64,000 nt of DNA from JACCXG01 sp963750935 (GTDB lineage: Bacteria > Acidobacteriota > Vicinamibacteria > Vicinamibacterales > 2-12-FULL-66-21): positions 248,001 through 312,000 of the forward strand of contig CAVVSR010000004.1 in the NCBI GenBank assembly GCA_963750935.1. Reading direction: 5' to 3'. How positions within the stretch are numbered: the stretch's first letter is position 1; the number at the start of each line of letters is the position of its first letter. Below, piece by piece: positions 9,005 to 17,669 of this stretch. Below the pieces are notes generated by a model that saw only the letters and a program-made list of their open reading frames with translations, made no database searches and was not told where the DNA came from. The position numbers and the translations under genes were made by a program.

Positions 9005-9079
9005 TCAACTCCCAACTTCCAACTCCCAACCTCCAAGAGGGATTCCTTTGGGAGTTGGGGGTTGGGCGTTGGAGGTTGA
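9005..9079. repeat. Inverted heptamer array pair, AACTCCC type (rpsD-rpoA gap)
   Basis: The left arm (9005-9036) is a run of 7-bp units CAACTCC/CAACTTC. The right arm (9050-9079) is the complementary run GGAGTTG/GGCGTTG. The 13-bp spacer would form the loop of a long, imperfect hairpin in the rpsD-rpoA transcript. The same unit occurs at 9733-9807, 18017-18092, 47868-48020 and 62984-63061. Confidence 0.8.
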
Positions 9080-9084
9080 CAGCG

Positions 9085-9714
9085 TTACTTGCTATACAGC
9101 TCGACGATCAGCTGCTCCTGCACCGGCAGGTTGATCTGCGCGCGCGTCGGCAGCGACGAGATCTTGCCGCTCATCTGGCCGGAATCGAACGACAGCCACT
9201 CCGGCACGCCGCGTCCCTTGACCTCTTCCAGCGCGTGCTGGATGGTCGCGTTCTGGGCGCTGGTGCCGCGGACCGTGACGACGTCGCCGGCCTTGACCTG
9301 GTACGACGGCACGTCGACCTTGCGGCCGTTGATCATGAAGTGGCCGTGGCGCACCAGCTGTCGCGCCTGCGCGCGGGACGTCGCCAGGCCGAGCCGATAG
9401 ATGACGTTGTCCATCCGCCGCTCGAGGAGCTGCAGCAGCGTCTCGCCGGTGATGCCGCGCGTACGGTCGGCGACCTCGAAGTAGCGGCGGAACTGGTTCT
9501 CCAGCACGCCGTAGATGCGCTTGACCTTCTGCTTCTCGCGCAGCTGCAGGCCGTAGCCCACCAGCTTCGCCTTCCGCAGCTTGCCGTGCTGCCCTGGCGG
9601 CAGGTTGCGCTTCTCGATGGCGCACTTTTCCGTGTAGCAGCGCTCCCCCTTCAGGAAGAGCTTCATGCCTTCACGCCGGCAGAGCCGGCAGACCGGACCG
9701 ATGTAACGTGCCAT
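9085..9714 (-). CDS. rpsD: Ribosomal protein S4 (uS4)
   Basis: This 209-residue primary 16S rRNA-binding protein starts MARYIGPVCRLCRREG. The CxxC pair here and YTEKCAIEKRNLPPGQHG form the zinc-type N-terminal motif. The S4 RNA-binding domain is at about residues 98-160 (RRMDNVIYRLGLATSRAQARQLVRHGHFMINGR). In many bacteria S4 also autoregulates the alpha operon. The gene lies between two AACTCCC-type inverted arrays. Confidence 0.98.
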   Translation of the reverse strand: MARYIGPVCRLCRREGMKLFLKGERCYTEKCAIEKRNLPPGQHGKLRKAKLVGYGLQLREKQKVKRIYGVLENQFRRYFEVADRTRGITGETLLQLLERRMDNVIYRLGLATSRAQARQLVRHGHFMINGRKVDVPSYQVKAGDVVTVRGTSAQNATIQHALEEVKGRGVPEWLSFDSGQMSGKISSLPTRAQINLPVQEQLIVELYSK

Positions 9715-9732
9715 TCGTTATCCTTGCCTTGA

Positions 9733-9807
9733 GTCAACTTCCAACTCCCGACGCCCAACGCCCAATGATCCTCGCGTGGAGGTTGGGAGTTGGAAGTTGG
9801 GAGTTGA
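9733..9807. repeat. Inverted heptamer array pair, AACTCCC type (rpsK-rpsD gap)
   Basis: Left arm 9733-9765 (CAACTTC, CAACTCC, CGACGCC, CAACGCC) and right arm 9776-9807 (GGAGGTT, GGGAGTT, GGAAGTT, GGGAGTT) are near-complements separated by about 10 bp. It lies between rpsK and rpsD and is transcribed with the operon. Confidence 0.8.
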
Positions 9808-9820
9808 TATCAATCGTCCC

Positions 9821-10276
9821 TTAAACCCTTCGCCTCTTCGGCGGCCGGCAGCCGTTGTGCGGAATCGGCGTCACGTCGCGGATCGACTTGACCTCGATGC
9901 CGATCGTCTGCAGCGCGCGGATCGCCGACTCACGGCCGGCGCCGGGTCCCTTCACCCGCACCTCGACGCTGCGCATCCCGAACGCCTTGGCGGCGTTGCC
10001 GGCGGCGATCGCCGCCTGCGTGGCGGCAAACGGCGTCCCTTTGCGCGAGCCCTTGAAGCCGATGCCGCCCGCGCTCGACCAGGCGACCACCGCCCCTTCG
10101 GCGTCGGTGATCGTGATGATCGTGTTGTTGAAGGACGCCTGAATGTGCGCGAAGCCGTGGTGGACGATCCGCTTCTCGCCGCGCTTCTTGAACGCCTTCT
10201 TCTTGGCAGGACGTCCGGCGGGCTTCTTTCCGCCTTCGCCTGTCGCTGTAGGGTCGACCGTGTCGTTCTTTGCCAT
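9821..10276 (-). CDS. rpsK: Ribosomal protein S11 (uS11)
   Basis: This 151-residue protein carries uS11 signatures HIQASFNNTIITITDAEG and GFKGSRKGTPFAATQAA, and ends IPHNGCRPPKRRRV. uS11 lies on the platform of the 30S subunit near the mRNA exit. The first 35 residues (Lys, Ala, Gly rich) are an extension of about 20 residues relative to E. coli. It follows rpsM at 30 bp, across a short CAGTTGC-type array. Confidence 0.97.
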   Translation of the reverse strand: MAKNDTVDPTATGEGGKKPAGRPAKKKAFKKRGEKRIVHHGFAHIQASFNNTIITITDAEGAVVAWSSAGGIGFKGSRKGTPFAATQAAIAAGNAAKAFGMRSVEVRVKGPGAGRESAIRALQTIGIEVKSIRDVTPIPHNGCRPPKRRRV

Positions 10277-10280
10277 ATCT

Positions 10281-10310
10281 TCTGTTTCCAGTTGCCAGTT
10301 GGCCAGTTAC
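10281..10310. repeat. Short heptamer array, CAGTTGC type (rpsM-rpsK gap)
   Basis: Four 7-bp units (TCTGTTT, CCAGTTG, CCAGTTG, GCCAGTT) fill the gap between rpsM and rpsK almost completely and reach into the rpsM 3' end. Confidence 0.55.
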
Positions 10311-10681
10311 ACCGTCTTCTTCTTCGCCACCGCGCCCTTGCGCGGGCCCTTCCGCGTGCGGGCGTTGGTCTTGGTGCGCTGGCCGCGGACCGGCAGGTTG
10401 CGGCGGTGCCGCAGCCCGCGGTAGCTGCCGATCTCCATCAGGCGCTTGATGTTCATGGAAATCTCCTTGCGGAGATCCCCTTCGACGCGCCCCTGCTCTT
10501 CGATGACGCGGCTGATCTTGCGCACGTCCTCTTCCGAGAGGTCCTTGACGCGAATGTCCGAGCTGACGCCGGCCTCGGTCAGGATGTCGTTCGAGCGCTT
10601 GCGGCCGATGCCGTAGATGTAGGTCAGCCCGACCTCGACGCGCTTGGTGCGGGGCAGATCGATGCCTGCGATACGTGCCAT
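10307..10681 (-). CDS. rpsM: Ribosomal protein S13 (uS13)
   Basis: This 124-residue protein starts MARIAGIDLPRTKRVEVGLTY, contains IYGIGRKRSNDIL, and ends in the basic tail GQRTKTNARTRKGPRKG. uS13 is in the 30S head and contacts P-site tRNA and 50S bridges. The ATG at 10681 is chosen because it begins the conserved MARIAG motif. Sequence upstream of it in frame belongs to the heptamer array and is not part of the protein. First gene of the alpha operon. Confidence 0.97.
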   Translation of the reverse strand: MARIAGIDLPRTKRVEVGLTYIYGIGRKRSNDILTEAGVSSDIRVKDLSEEDVRKISRVIEEQGRVEGDLRKEISMNIKRLMEIGSYRGLRHRRNLPVRGQRTKTNARTRKGPRKGAVAKKKTV

Positions 10682-10695
10682 GTTCCTCAGTCCTT

Positions 10696-10760
10696 GTAGT
10701 TCCCAGTGTCCAGTGTCCAGTTCAGAATCGACTGGCCACCGGCAGCTGGTCACTGATAAC
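10696..10760. repeat. Inverted heptamer array pair, CAGTGTC type (rpmJ-rpsM gap)
   Basis: The left arm 10696-10725 (CCCAGTG, TCCAGTG, TCCAGTT) and the right arm 10730-10760 (ACTGGCC, AGCTGGT, CACTGAT) can pair across a 4-bp gap. It fills the junction between the spc operon (rpmJ) and the alpha operon (rpsM). Confidence 0.7.
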
Positions 10761-10873
10761 TATCCCTGCCTCTGCTTGTGTTTCTGATTCGTGCAGATCA
10801 CGCGCACCACGCCGCGCCGGCGCACGATCTTGCACTTATCGCAAATCCGCTTCACTGACGCTCGCACCTTCAT
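10760..10873 (-). CDS. rpmJ: Ribosomal protein L36 (bL36), zinc type
   Basis: This is a 37-codon gene beginning MKVRASVKRICDKCKIVRRR and ending in CTNQKHKQRQG. It has the C-x2-C, later Cys and His ligand set of the zinc-ribbon form of bL36. bL36 is a small large-subunit protein near the peptidyl transferase region. It has the standard place after infA at the end of the spc operon, 58 bp downstream of infA. Confidence 0.93.
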   Translation of the reverse strand: MKVRASVKRICDKCKIVRRRGVVRVICTNQKHKQRQG

Positions 10874-10931
10874 GACTCTTGACCCTTCACCAGCAGCGGC
10901 GCGGAACAGACGCTCCACGCGACGGCTGCAG

Positions 10932-11183
10932 CTATCTCACCACCTGCACGATCCGGCCGCGCGTCAGATCGCGCGGTGACAGCTCGAGTCGGACCCGATC
11001 GCCGACGAGCACCCGGATGAAGTTCCTGCCCGGCCCGCTCGGCACGTGCGCCGTCACCTGCCGCTGCCGCTCGATCGCCACCCGATACAGCCCGTGCGGC
11101 AGCGCCTCGATCACGATCCCGTCCACCGCCGATCCGCCGGTCTCGCGCGGATCGTCTTCGGTCGTGCCGCGGCGGTCGCTCAT
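10932..11183 (-). CDS. infA: Translation initiation factor IF-1
   Basis: This 83-residue protein has a single OB-fold: GIVIEALPHGLYRVAI, AHVPSGPGRNFIRVLVGDRV and the conserved end ELSPRDLTRGRIV. IF-1 binds the 30S A site during initiation. The ATG at 11183 begins MSDRRGTTEDDPRETGGS, an acidic, probably flexible N-terminus about 12 residues longer than the usual 72-residue protein. It replaces the normal AKEDxIE start. The gene is 23 bp after map, as in other spc operons. Confidence 0.9.
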   Translation of the reverse strand: MSDRRGTTEDDPRETGGSAVDGIVIEALPHGLYRVAIERQRQVTAHVPSGPGRNFIRVLVGDRVRLELSPRDLTRGRIVQVVR

Positions 11184-11206
11184 CGCCACACCACCGGCTC
11201 GGCGCG

Positions 11207-11977
11207 CTACGGGTGCGCCGGCACCGGCGACGTGCGCGTCGTCAGGATCAGCGGCCCCTGTTTGGTCACGGCGACGGTGTGCTCGAAGTGCGCCGACAGG
11301 CTGCCGTCGCGCGTCACCGCCGTCCACCCGTCCGCCAGCACCTTCACCGCCGGGCGGCCCATGTTCACCATCGGCTCGATCGCGAGCACCATGCCTTCGG
11401 CCAGCCGCGGTCCGCGGCCGGGTTCGCCGTAGTTGGCAATCTGCGGCTCCTCGTGCAGCGCCGCCCCGATCCCGTGCCCGACGAACTCACGCACCACCGA
11501 GAACCCTGCCGCCTCGACGTGCTGCTGAATCGCGTGCCCGATGTCGGAGATCCGGTTCCCGACGTGGACCTGCGCGATGCCGCGGCTGAGCGCTTCCTGG
11601 GTCACCTGCAGCAGCCGCTGCGCGTCCTCCGCGATCCGGCCGACCGGGACCGTCACTGCCGAGTCACCGTAGAACCCGTTCAGCTTCACGCCCATGTCCA
11701 GCGACAGGATGTCCCCTTCAACCAGCGGCCGGGTCGACGGGATGCCGTGCACCACCTGCTCGTTCACCGAGGCGCAGAGCGTCGCCGGATAGCCCCGGTA
11801 GCCCTTGAACGCCGGCTCGGCGCCGGCCGCACGCACCAGCCGCTCGGCCACGACATCGAGCTCCTGCGTCGTCGTCCCCGGCACGACCATGCCGGCCAGC
11901 TCCGCCAGGACATCGGCCACCAGCGCGTTGGACGCCCGCATCTTCTCGATCTCGCCGGGCGACTTGCAGACGATCAC
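11207..11977 (-). CDS. map: Methionine aminopeptidase, type I
   Basis: This 256-residue enzyme removes the N-terminal Met from new proteins. The pita-bread metal ligands are visible: LDMGVKLNGFYGDSAVT (two Asp), GHGIGAALHEEPQI (His), IEPMVN (Glu) and HFEHTVAVT (Glu). HGIPS supplies the substrate-binding His. The start codon overlaps the adk stop codon by 4 bp (ATGA), so the two are translationally coupled. Confidence 0.96.
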   Translation of the reverse strand: MIVCKSPGEIEKMRASNALVADVLAELAGMVVPGTTTQELDVVAERLVRAAGAEPAFKGYRGYPATLCASVNEQVVHGIPSTRPLVEGDILSLDMGVKLNGFYGDSAVTVPVGRIAEDAQRLLQVTQEALSRGIAQVHVGNRISDIGHAIQQHVEAAGFSVVREFVGHGIGAALHEEPQIANYGEPGRGPRLAEGMVLAIEPMVNMGRPAVKVLADGWTAVTRDGSLSAHFEHTVAVTKQGPLILTTRTSPVPAHP

Positions 11978-12651
11978 TGTCGAACGCTCCCGGCGGTCGC
12001 GGCCGCCAGCGCGGCGTCGATCGCCCCGGTCACCACGTCCGGCGGCAAGTTGCCGTCAACCTGGCGGAAGCTCGGCCGCGCCGAGTAGTAGTCCACCAGC
12101 GGCTTGGTCTGGCGATGGTAGACACCAAGACGCTCGCGCACGATCTCCACGCCGTCGTCCACCCTCGCGATCAGCTGGCCGCCGCACTTGCCGCAGGCGC
12201 CCAGCCACTCGACCGCCGCATTCGCCCCGCACTTGCCGCAGATCCGGCGCGTCGCCAGCCGCCGCACCAGGACGTCCTCCGGGACCACGATGTCGAGCAC
12301 CACCAGTGAACCACGGCCCTCGACCATCCGGTCGAGCGCCCCGGCCTGCACGATGGTCCGCGGGAAGCCGTCGAGCACGAACCCGTGCCGTGCGTCCTCG
12401 CGTCCCAGCCGCTCCTGGACGATGCCGATCATGACGTCGTCGCTGACCAGCCGCCCCGCCTCCATCGATTCCTTCGCGGCGGAGCCGAGCCCGGTGCCGT
12501 CCTGGACGGCCTCGCGCAGGATGTCGCCGGTCGAAATCTTGGGCAGCCCGCGCGTCTTGGAGATGCGCTCCGCCTGAGTCCCTTTGCCCGCTCCCGGCGG
12601 ACCCAGCATCACCAGGTTCAGCGATGGGGACGTGCCGCGGTCTCCCCGCAC
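11974..12651 (-). CDS. adk: Adenylate kinase with zinc-type lid
   Basis: This 225-residue enzyme catalyses AMP + ATP = 2 ADP. The P-loop is GPPGAGKGT and the AMP site contains STGDILR and DGFPRT. The lid carries two CxxC pairs (ICGKCG and ACGKCGG), the zinc-binding form common in Gram-positive bacteria and some other phyla rather than the metal-free E. coli lid. The start is a GTG at 12651, directly after the secY stop codon and preceded by GAGG 7 bp upstream. This gives about 10 residues before the usual start of the family. Confidence 0.95.
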   Translation of the reverse strand: MRGDRGTSPSLNLVMLGPPGAGKGTQAERISKTRGLPKISTGDILREAVQDGTGLGSAAKESMEAGRLVSDDVMIGIVQERLGREDARHGFVLDGFPRTIVQAGALDRMVEGRGSLVVLDIVVPEDVLVRRLATRRICGKCGANAAVEWLGACGKCGGQLIARVDDGVEIVRERLGVYHRQTKPLVDYYSARPSFRQVDGNLPPDVVTGAIDAALAAATAGSVRQ

Positions 12652-14046
<1,395 letters not shown>

Positions 14047-14088
14047 AAAGGTCCCCGCGGTTCCTGTGGCCCGCGCCGAGGATAAGTC

Positions 14089-14532
14089 CTAGCCCAGCAC
14101 CTCTGCCTTGCCGCCGGCGGCCGCGATCTTCTCCGCCGCCTTGCCGCTGAACTTGTGCGCGCGCACCGTCAGCGCCTTGCCGATCTCGCCGCGCGCCAGC
14201 ACCTTCACGCGCACGTCGCTCTGCACCAGGCCGCGCTCGCGCAGCAGCTCAGGCGTGACCTCGACGCCGGCGTCGAACCGCGCCTCGAGGGTGTCGAGGT
14301 TCACCACCTCGTACTCCTCGCGGAACGGGTTGTGGAACCCGCGCTTCGGCACGCGGCGGTGCAGCGGCATCTGGCCGCCTTCGAACCCGCGCTTGTGCTT
14401 GAAGCCGGAGCGCGACTTGGCGCCCTTGTGGCCGCGCGACGCCGTCTTGCCGTGGCCCGAGCCCTGTCCGCGCCCGATCCGCTTCTTTGCGTGCTTGGCG
14501 CCCTTGGGGGGGCGCAGATTGCTCAAAGACAT
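14089..14532 (-). CDS. rplO: Ribosomal protein L15 (uL15)
   Basis: This 147-residue protein starts MSLSNLRPPKGAKHAKKRIGRG, contains GQGSGHGKTASRGHKGAKSR and the RRVPKRGF motif. uL15 assembles late into the 50S subunit. It follows rpmD with a 2-bp gap, so coupling is likely. Confidence 0.97.
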   Translation of the reverse strand: MSLSNLRPPKGAKHAKKRIGRGQGSGHGKTASRGHKGAKSRSGFKHKRGFEGGQMPLHRRVPKRGFHNPFREEYEVVNLDTLEARFDAGVEVTPELLRERGLVQSDVRVKVLARGEIGKALTVRAHKFSGKAAEKIAAAGGKAEVLG

Positions 14533-14534
14533 CG

Positions 14535-14744
14535 CTATTCCACCGTCACCAGATGGCGTACCTTCAGGATCATCCCGCGCGTCGCCGGCGTGTCCGCCAG
14601 CTCGACGCTGTGACCGATCCGGCGCAGGCCGAGACTCTCGACGACCTTCGCCTGGTTCTTGTTGAAGCCGATCGTGCTCTTGACCTGCGTGATCTTCACG
14701 CGTGGTCCCTCGCTCGCCGCCTTGCGTTCAGCTCTCTTCGCCAT
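14535..14744 (-). CDS. rpmD: Ribosomal protein L30 (uL30)
   Basis: This 69-residue protein has the uL30 pattern VKITQVKSTIGFNKNQAKVV and SLGLRRIGHSVELADTPATRGM. About 13 extra basic residues precede the conserved core. It is placed between rpsE and rplO as usual. Confidence 0.94.
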   Translation of the reverse strand: MAKRAERKAASEGPRVKITQVKSTIGFNKNQAKVVESLGLRRIGHSVELADTPATRGMILKVRHLVTVE

Positions 14745-14758
14745 ACTCGATCCCGCCC

Positions 14759-15280
14759 TCAGCCGCGCGCCGGCGCCGGCTCGTCTTCGTCCTTGCCACG
14801 CAGCCGGCGAATCGCCCGCGGGTCCTTCAGCATCTGCAACCCGGTGAAGGTCGCGCGCACCACGTTGTGCGGGTTCGCCGAGCCGATCGACTTGGTCAGC
14901 ACGTTCTGGATGCCGGCCGATTCCACCACCGCGCGGACCGCGCCGCCGGCGATGATGCCGGTGCCGTCCGGAGCCGGCTTGAGCAGCACCTGGCCGGCGC
15001 CAAACCGTCCCAGCACCGGGTGCGGGACCGTGGTGCCCTGCAGCGGCACGCGGATCAGCGACTTCTTCGCCGCCTCGATGCCCTTCTTGATCGCCGACGG
15101 CACTTCCTTCGCCTTGCCGACACCGAACCCGACCACACCGTGCCCGTCACCGACGACGACGAGCGCGCTGAAGCTGAGATTCTTGCCGCCCTTGACGACC
15201 TTCGTCACGCGGCTGATGTTGACCACCGTGTCCTTGAGGTCGAGCTGCGAGGCATCGACTTTCTCGCGTGTTTCAATCAT
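14759..15280 (-). CDS. rpsE: Ribosomal protein S5 (uS5)
   Basis: This 173-residue protein has the N-terminal double-stranded RNA-binding fold (VVNISRVTKVVKGGKNLSFS, GDGHGVVGFGVGKAKEVPSA) and the C-terminal half with GTGIIAGGAVRAVVESAGI. uS5 contributes to decoding accuracy and mRNA helicase action at the 30S entry. Fourteen bases separate it from rpmD. Confidence 0.97.
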   Translation of the reverse strand: MIETREKVDASQLDLKDTVVNISRVTKVVKGGKNLSFSALVVVGDGHGVVGFGVGKAKEVPSAIKKGIEAAKKSLIRVPLQGTTVPHPVLGRFGAGQVLLKPAPDGTGIIAGGAVRAVVESAGIQNVLTKSIGSANPHNVVRATFTGLQMLKDPRAIRRLRGKDEDEPAPARG

Positions 15281-15289
15281 GTTTTTCGC

Positions 15290-15355
15290 TACCAGTTCCC
15301 AGTAGCCAGTCGCCAGCCGCCAGTCGGAAGAACTGGAAACTGGTAACCGGAAACT
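15290..15355. repeat. Inverted heptamer array pair, CAGTTCC type (rplR-rpsE gap)
   Basis: Left arm 15290-15325 (CCAGTTC, CCAGTAG, CCAGTCG, CCAGCCG, CCAGTC) pairs with right arm 15331-15355 (AACTGGA, AACTGGT, AACCGGA, AACT). The array exactly fills the intergenic space. Confidence 0.75.
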
Positions 15356-15730
15356 CTAAAACTCCAACCCTGCTTCGCGCGCCGCCTCGGCGACCGCCTT
15401 GACCCGGCCGTGGTAGAGAAACCCGCCACGGTCGAACACCACGTGCTTGATGCCCTTGGCCAGCAGCCGCTCGGCGATGGTGCGGCCCAGCACCTGCGCG
15501 CCCGCCTTGTTGCCGGGGCGCGCCGGCCCTCCGAGCTGTCCCTTCAGCGCCGGCTCGGTGCTCGCCGCCGACGCGATCGTGGTCCCGCTCAGATCGTCGA
15601 TCACCTGCGCGTAGATGTGCGCGACGCTGCGGAAGATCCGCAGCCGCGGCCGCGCCGCCGTCCCGGCGATCCGCTTGCGCTGCCGCAGGCCGATGCGAAC
15701 GCGGCGATCTTTTGTCGTCTTTATCTTCAT
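15356..15730 (-). CDS. rplR: Ribosomal protein L18 (uL18)
   Basis: This 124-residue 5S rRNA-binding protein contains RPRLRIFRSVAHIYAQVIDD and ends HVVFDRGGFLYHGRVKAVAE plus the conserved AAREAGLEF terminus. It is flanked on both sides by CAGTTAC-type heptamer arrays. Confidence 0.96.
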   Translation of the reverse strand: MKIKTTKDRRVRIGLRQRKRIAGTAARPRLRIFRSVAHIYAQVIDDLSGTTIASAASTEPALKGQLGGPARPGNKAGAQVLGRTIAERLLAKGIKHVVFDRGGFLYHGRVKAVAEAAREAGLEF

Positions 15731-15758
15731 GTCAGTTACCAGTAACCGGTTGCGGTTA
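15731..15758. repeat. Short heptamer array, CAGTTAC type (rplF-rplR gap)
   Basis: Four 7-bp units (TCAGTTA, CCAGTAA, CCGGTTG, CGGTTAC) occupy the whole 25-bp gap and supply part of the rplF stop codon. Confidence 0.55.
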
Positions 15759-16295
15759 CTTCGCCCCTGTCTTTCCGGCCTTCTTCTTCAGCACTTCGCC
15801 CGTGTAGCGGACGCCCTTCTGCTTGTACGGGTCCGGCTTGCGCAGGCGGCGGATGTTGGCCGCGACCTGGCCGACCAGCTGGCGATCGATGCCGGTCACG
15901 GTGATGTGCGTCTGCTTGTCCACCGTCACGTCGATCCCGCTCGGCAGGTCATAGACCACCGGGTGGGAGTAGCCGAGCGCGAAGTGCACCTGCTTGCCCT
16001 TCAGCTCGGCGCGGTAGCCGACGCCGACGATGTCGAGCTCCTTCTTGAAGCCCTCGGTCACGCCCTGAACCGCGTTGGCGACCAGGCTGCGCGCCAGGCC
16101 GTGGAACTTGCCGAGCAGCGGATCCTCGCGCAGCAGCGTCGCCGAGAGCTGATCGCCCTCGACTTTGAAGCCGATCCCCGGCGGCAGCGCCTGCTGCAGC
16201 TTGCCCTTCGGCCCCTGAATCTCGACGATCCCCGGCTTGACGTCGACCTTGACGCCCTTGGGAATAGCAATTGGTTTCTTGCCGATACGTGACAT
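15756..16295 (-). CDS. rplF: Ribosomal protein L6 (uL6)
   Basis: This 179-residue protein starts MSRIGKKPIAIPKGVKVDV and ends with the uL6 signature RRLRKPDPYKQKGVRYTGE. uL6 binds near the sarcin-ricin loop. Its stop codon lies inside a short heptamer array. Confidence 0.97.
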   Translation of the reverse strand: MSRIGKKPIAIPKGVKVDVKPGIVEIQGPKGKLQQALPPGIGFKVEGDQLSATLLREDPLLGKFHGLARSLVANAVQGVTEGFKKELDIVGVGYRAELKGKQVHFALGYSHPVVYDLPSGIDVTVDKQTHITVTGIDRQLVGQVAANIRRLRKPDPYKQKGVRYTGEVLKKKAGKTGAK

Positions 16296-16297
16296 GA

Positions 16298-16398
16298 CTC
16301 AGTTCTCAGTTACCAGTTACCAGTTGCCAGCACCAGCCGACCCGCGTTCACCAGCGCCGTTGTCTGCCAACGGGACACTGGAAACTGGCGACTGGCCG
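16298..16398. repeat. Inverted heptamer array pair, CAGTTAC type (rpsH-rplF gap)
   Basis: Left arm 16298-16340 (CAGTTCT, CAGTTAC, CAGTTAC, CAGTTGC, CAGCACC) and right arm 16374-16397 (ACTGGAA, ACTGGCG, ACTGGC) are separated by about 35 bp. It is one of the clearest examples, with two identical consecutive CAGTTAC units. Confidence 0.75.
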
Positions 16399-16404
16399 CG
16401 GCGA

Positions 16405-16810
16405 CTACCACACGTTGCAGAGCACTTCGCCGCCGACGCGCGCCTTCGCCGCTTCGCGGCCGGTCATCACGCCGCGCGAGGTCGTCAGGATGCTGGTGCC
16501 GAGGCCCGCCAGCACGTCCGGCACGTCGTCGCAGCCGAAGTAGACGCGGCGGCCCGGGCGGCTGACGCGCTCGATGCCCGTAATCAGGCGCTCGCCGCGC
16601 GGGCCGTACTTCAGGATCAGGCGGAGCCGCGCCTGCGGCGTCTCGCCGGCCTGCGGCTCGAGCACCTTGAAACCCTGGATGATAGCCTTCGCTCTCGAGG
16701 ATGCGCGCGATCTCGACCTTCAGCCGGGACGACGGCATCTCGACCCGGGTGTGCCGGGCGATCGTCGCATTCCGGATGCGAGTGAGCATGTCTGCGATTG
16801 GATCGGTCAT
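16405..16810 (-). CDS. rpsH: Ribosomal protein S8 (uS8), frameshifted in this sequence
   Basis: The N-terminal part (MTDPIADMLTRIRNATIARH, then SSRLKVEIARILESEGY) and the C-terminal part (VLEPQAGETPQARLRLILKYGP, ending GVMTGREAAKARVGGEVLCNVW) are both clear uS8 but lie in different frames. Removing one base at about 16681 restores one 134-residue protein that reads ESEGYIQGFKVLEPQ across the joint. rpsH is essential and in its normal place between rpsN and rplF, so a sequence error is the likeliest explanation. uS8 binds the 16S central domain and in E. coli represses the spc operon. Confidence 0.9.
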
Positions 16811-16829
16811 ATTTCTTTGCTCTTCAGCT

Positions 16830-16857
16830 TTCAACGTTCCAGTTACCAGTTCCACTC
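16830..16857. repeat. Short heptamer array, CAGTTAC type (upstream of rpsH)
   Basis: Units TTCCAGT, TACCAGT, TCCA with a preceding TTTCAACG form a short 7-bp periodic run just upstream of rpsH. Confidence 0.4.
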
Positions 16858-16892
16858 TCGGCTGTGACCTTCAGCGCTCAGAACGATCTCCC

Positions 16893-16930
16893 GATCTGAC
16901 TCTGACGGCTGACGGTTGACAGCTGACAGC
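16893..16930. repeat. Heptamer array, GACGGCT type (rpsN-rpsH gap)
   Basis: The run TCTGACT, CTGACGG, CTGACGG, TTGACAG, CTGACAG has a 7-bp period and is a heptamer family not seen elsewhere in the window. It lies just 3' of rpsN. Confidence 0.6.
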
Positions 16931-16937
16931 GACTCCG

Positions 16938-17123
16938 CTACCAGCTGCTCTTGGTCACTCCGGCGATGTCCCCTTCGAGCGCCAGCTTGCGGAAGCACAG
17001 GCGGCAGAGCGCGAACTTGCGCAGATAGGCGCGGGGACGGCCGCAGCGCTGGCAGCGGTTGCGCAAGCGGACCTTGAACTTCGGGGTCTTGGCTTCTTTG
17101 GCGATCTTGGCAGTCGTGGCCAT
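16938..17123 (-). CDS. rpsN: Ribosomal protein S14, zinc type (uS14 type Z)
   Basis: This 61-residue short form has two CxxC pairs (NRCQRCGRPRAYLR and ALCRLCFRKLA) that bind zinc, and ends with the conserved GVTKSSW. The short zinc-binding form differs from the about 100-residue zinc-free form of E. coli. It follows rplE by 3 bp, which suggests coupling. Confidence 0.97.
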   Translation of the reverse strand: MATTAKIAKEAKTPKFKVRLRNRCQRCGRPRAYLRKFALCRLCFRKLALEGDIAGVTKSSW

Positions 17124-17126
17124 GTC

Positions 17127-17669
17127 TTATGCGCTCCGGAACGGCACGCCCAGCAGCTGCAGCAGCTTCCGGGACTCTTCGTCGGTCTTCGCGGTCGTCA
17201 CCACCGAGATGTTCATGCCGCGCGCCTTGTCGACCTTCATGTAGTCGATCTCGGGGAACAGCAACTGGTCCTTGAGGCCGAGCGTGTAGTTGCCGCGGCC
17301 GTCGAACCCGCGCGGCGAGACGCCGCGGAAGTCGCGCACGCGCGGCAGCGCCACCGCAATCAGCCGGTCGAGGAAGTCCCACATCCGCTCGCCGCGCAGC
17401 GTCACCATCGTGCCGATCGGCATGCCCTTGCGGACCTTGAACTGCGCGATCGACTTCTTGGCGCGGGTGATCACCGGCTTCTGCCCGGTGATCCGCCCGA
17501 CTTCGTCGGCGCCGGTGTCGACGATCTTGGCGTTCTGGGTCGCTTCGCCGAGGCCCATGTTGACCACCACCTTGGTGATCTTCGGAATCGCCATCACGTT
17601 GCCGTAGCCGAACTCTTTCTTCAGCGCCGGTGCGACGTCCTTCTCGTAGCGCTCCTTCAGGCGGCTCAT
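17127..17669 (-). CDS. rplE: Ribosomal protein L5 (uL5)
   Basis: This 180-residue protein starts MSRLKERYEKDVAPALKKEF and contains PKITKVVVNMGLGEATQNAK plus VRDFRGVSPRGFDGRGNYTLG. It binds 5S rRNA and contacts P-site tRNA. The ATG at 17669 overlaps the rplX stop codon by 4 bp; the longer in-frame extension upstream lies inside rplX and is rejected. Confidence 0.97.
   Translation of the reverse strand: MSRLKERYEKDVAPALKKEFGYGNVMAIPKITKVVVNMGLGEATQNAKIVDTGADEVGRITGQKPVITRAKKSIAQFKVRKGMPIGTMVTLRGERMWDFLDRLIAVALPRVRDFRGVSPRGFDGRGNYTLGLKDQLLFPEIDYMKVDKARGMNISVVTTAKTDEESRKLLQLLGVPFRSA

Noticed and set aside
9005..9079. CRISPR array
   Set aside because: The repeats have a 7-bp unit with no spacers of 30-40 bp, and no cas gene is in the window.
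16405..16810. Programmed ribosomal frameshifting in rpsH
   Set aside because: No slippery sequence or stimulatory structure is visible at the joint, no rpsH is known to use it, and other genes in the window show the same kind of one-base break.
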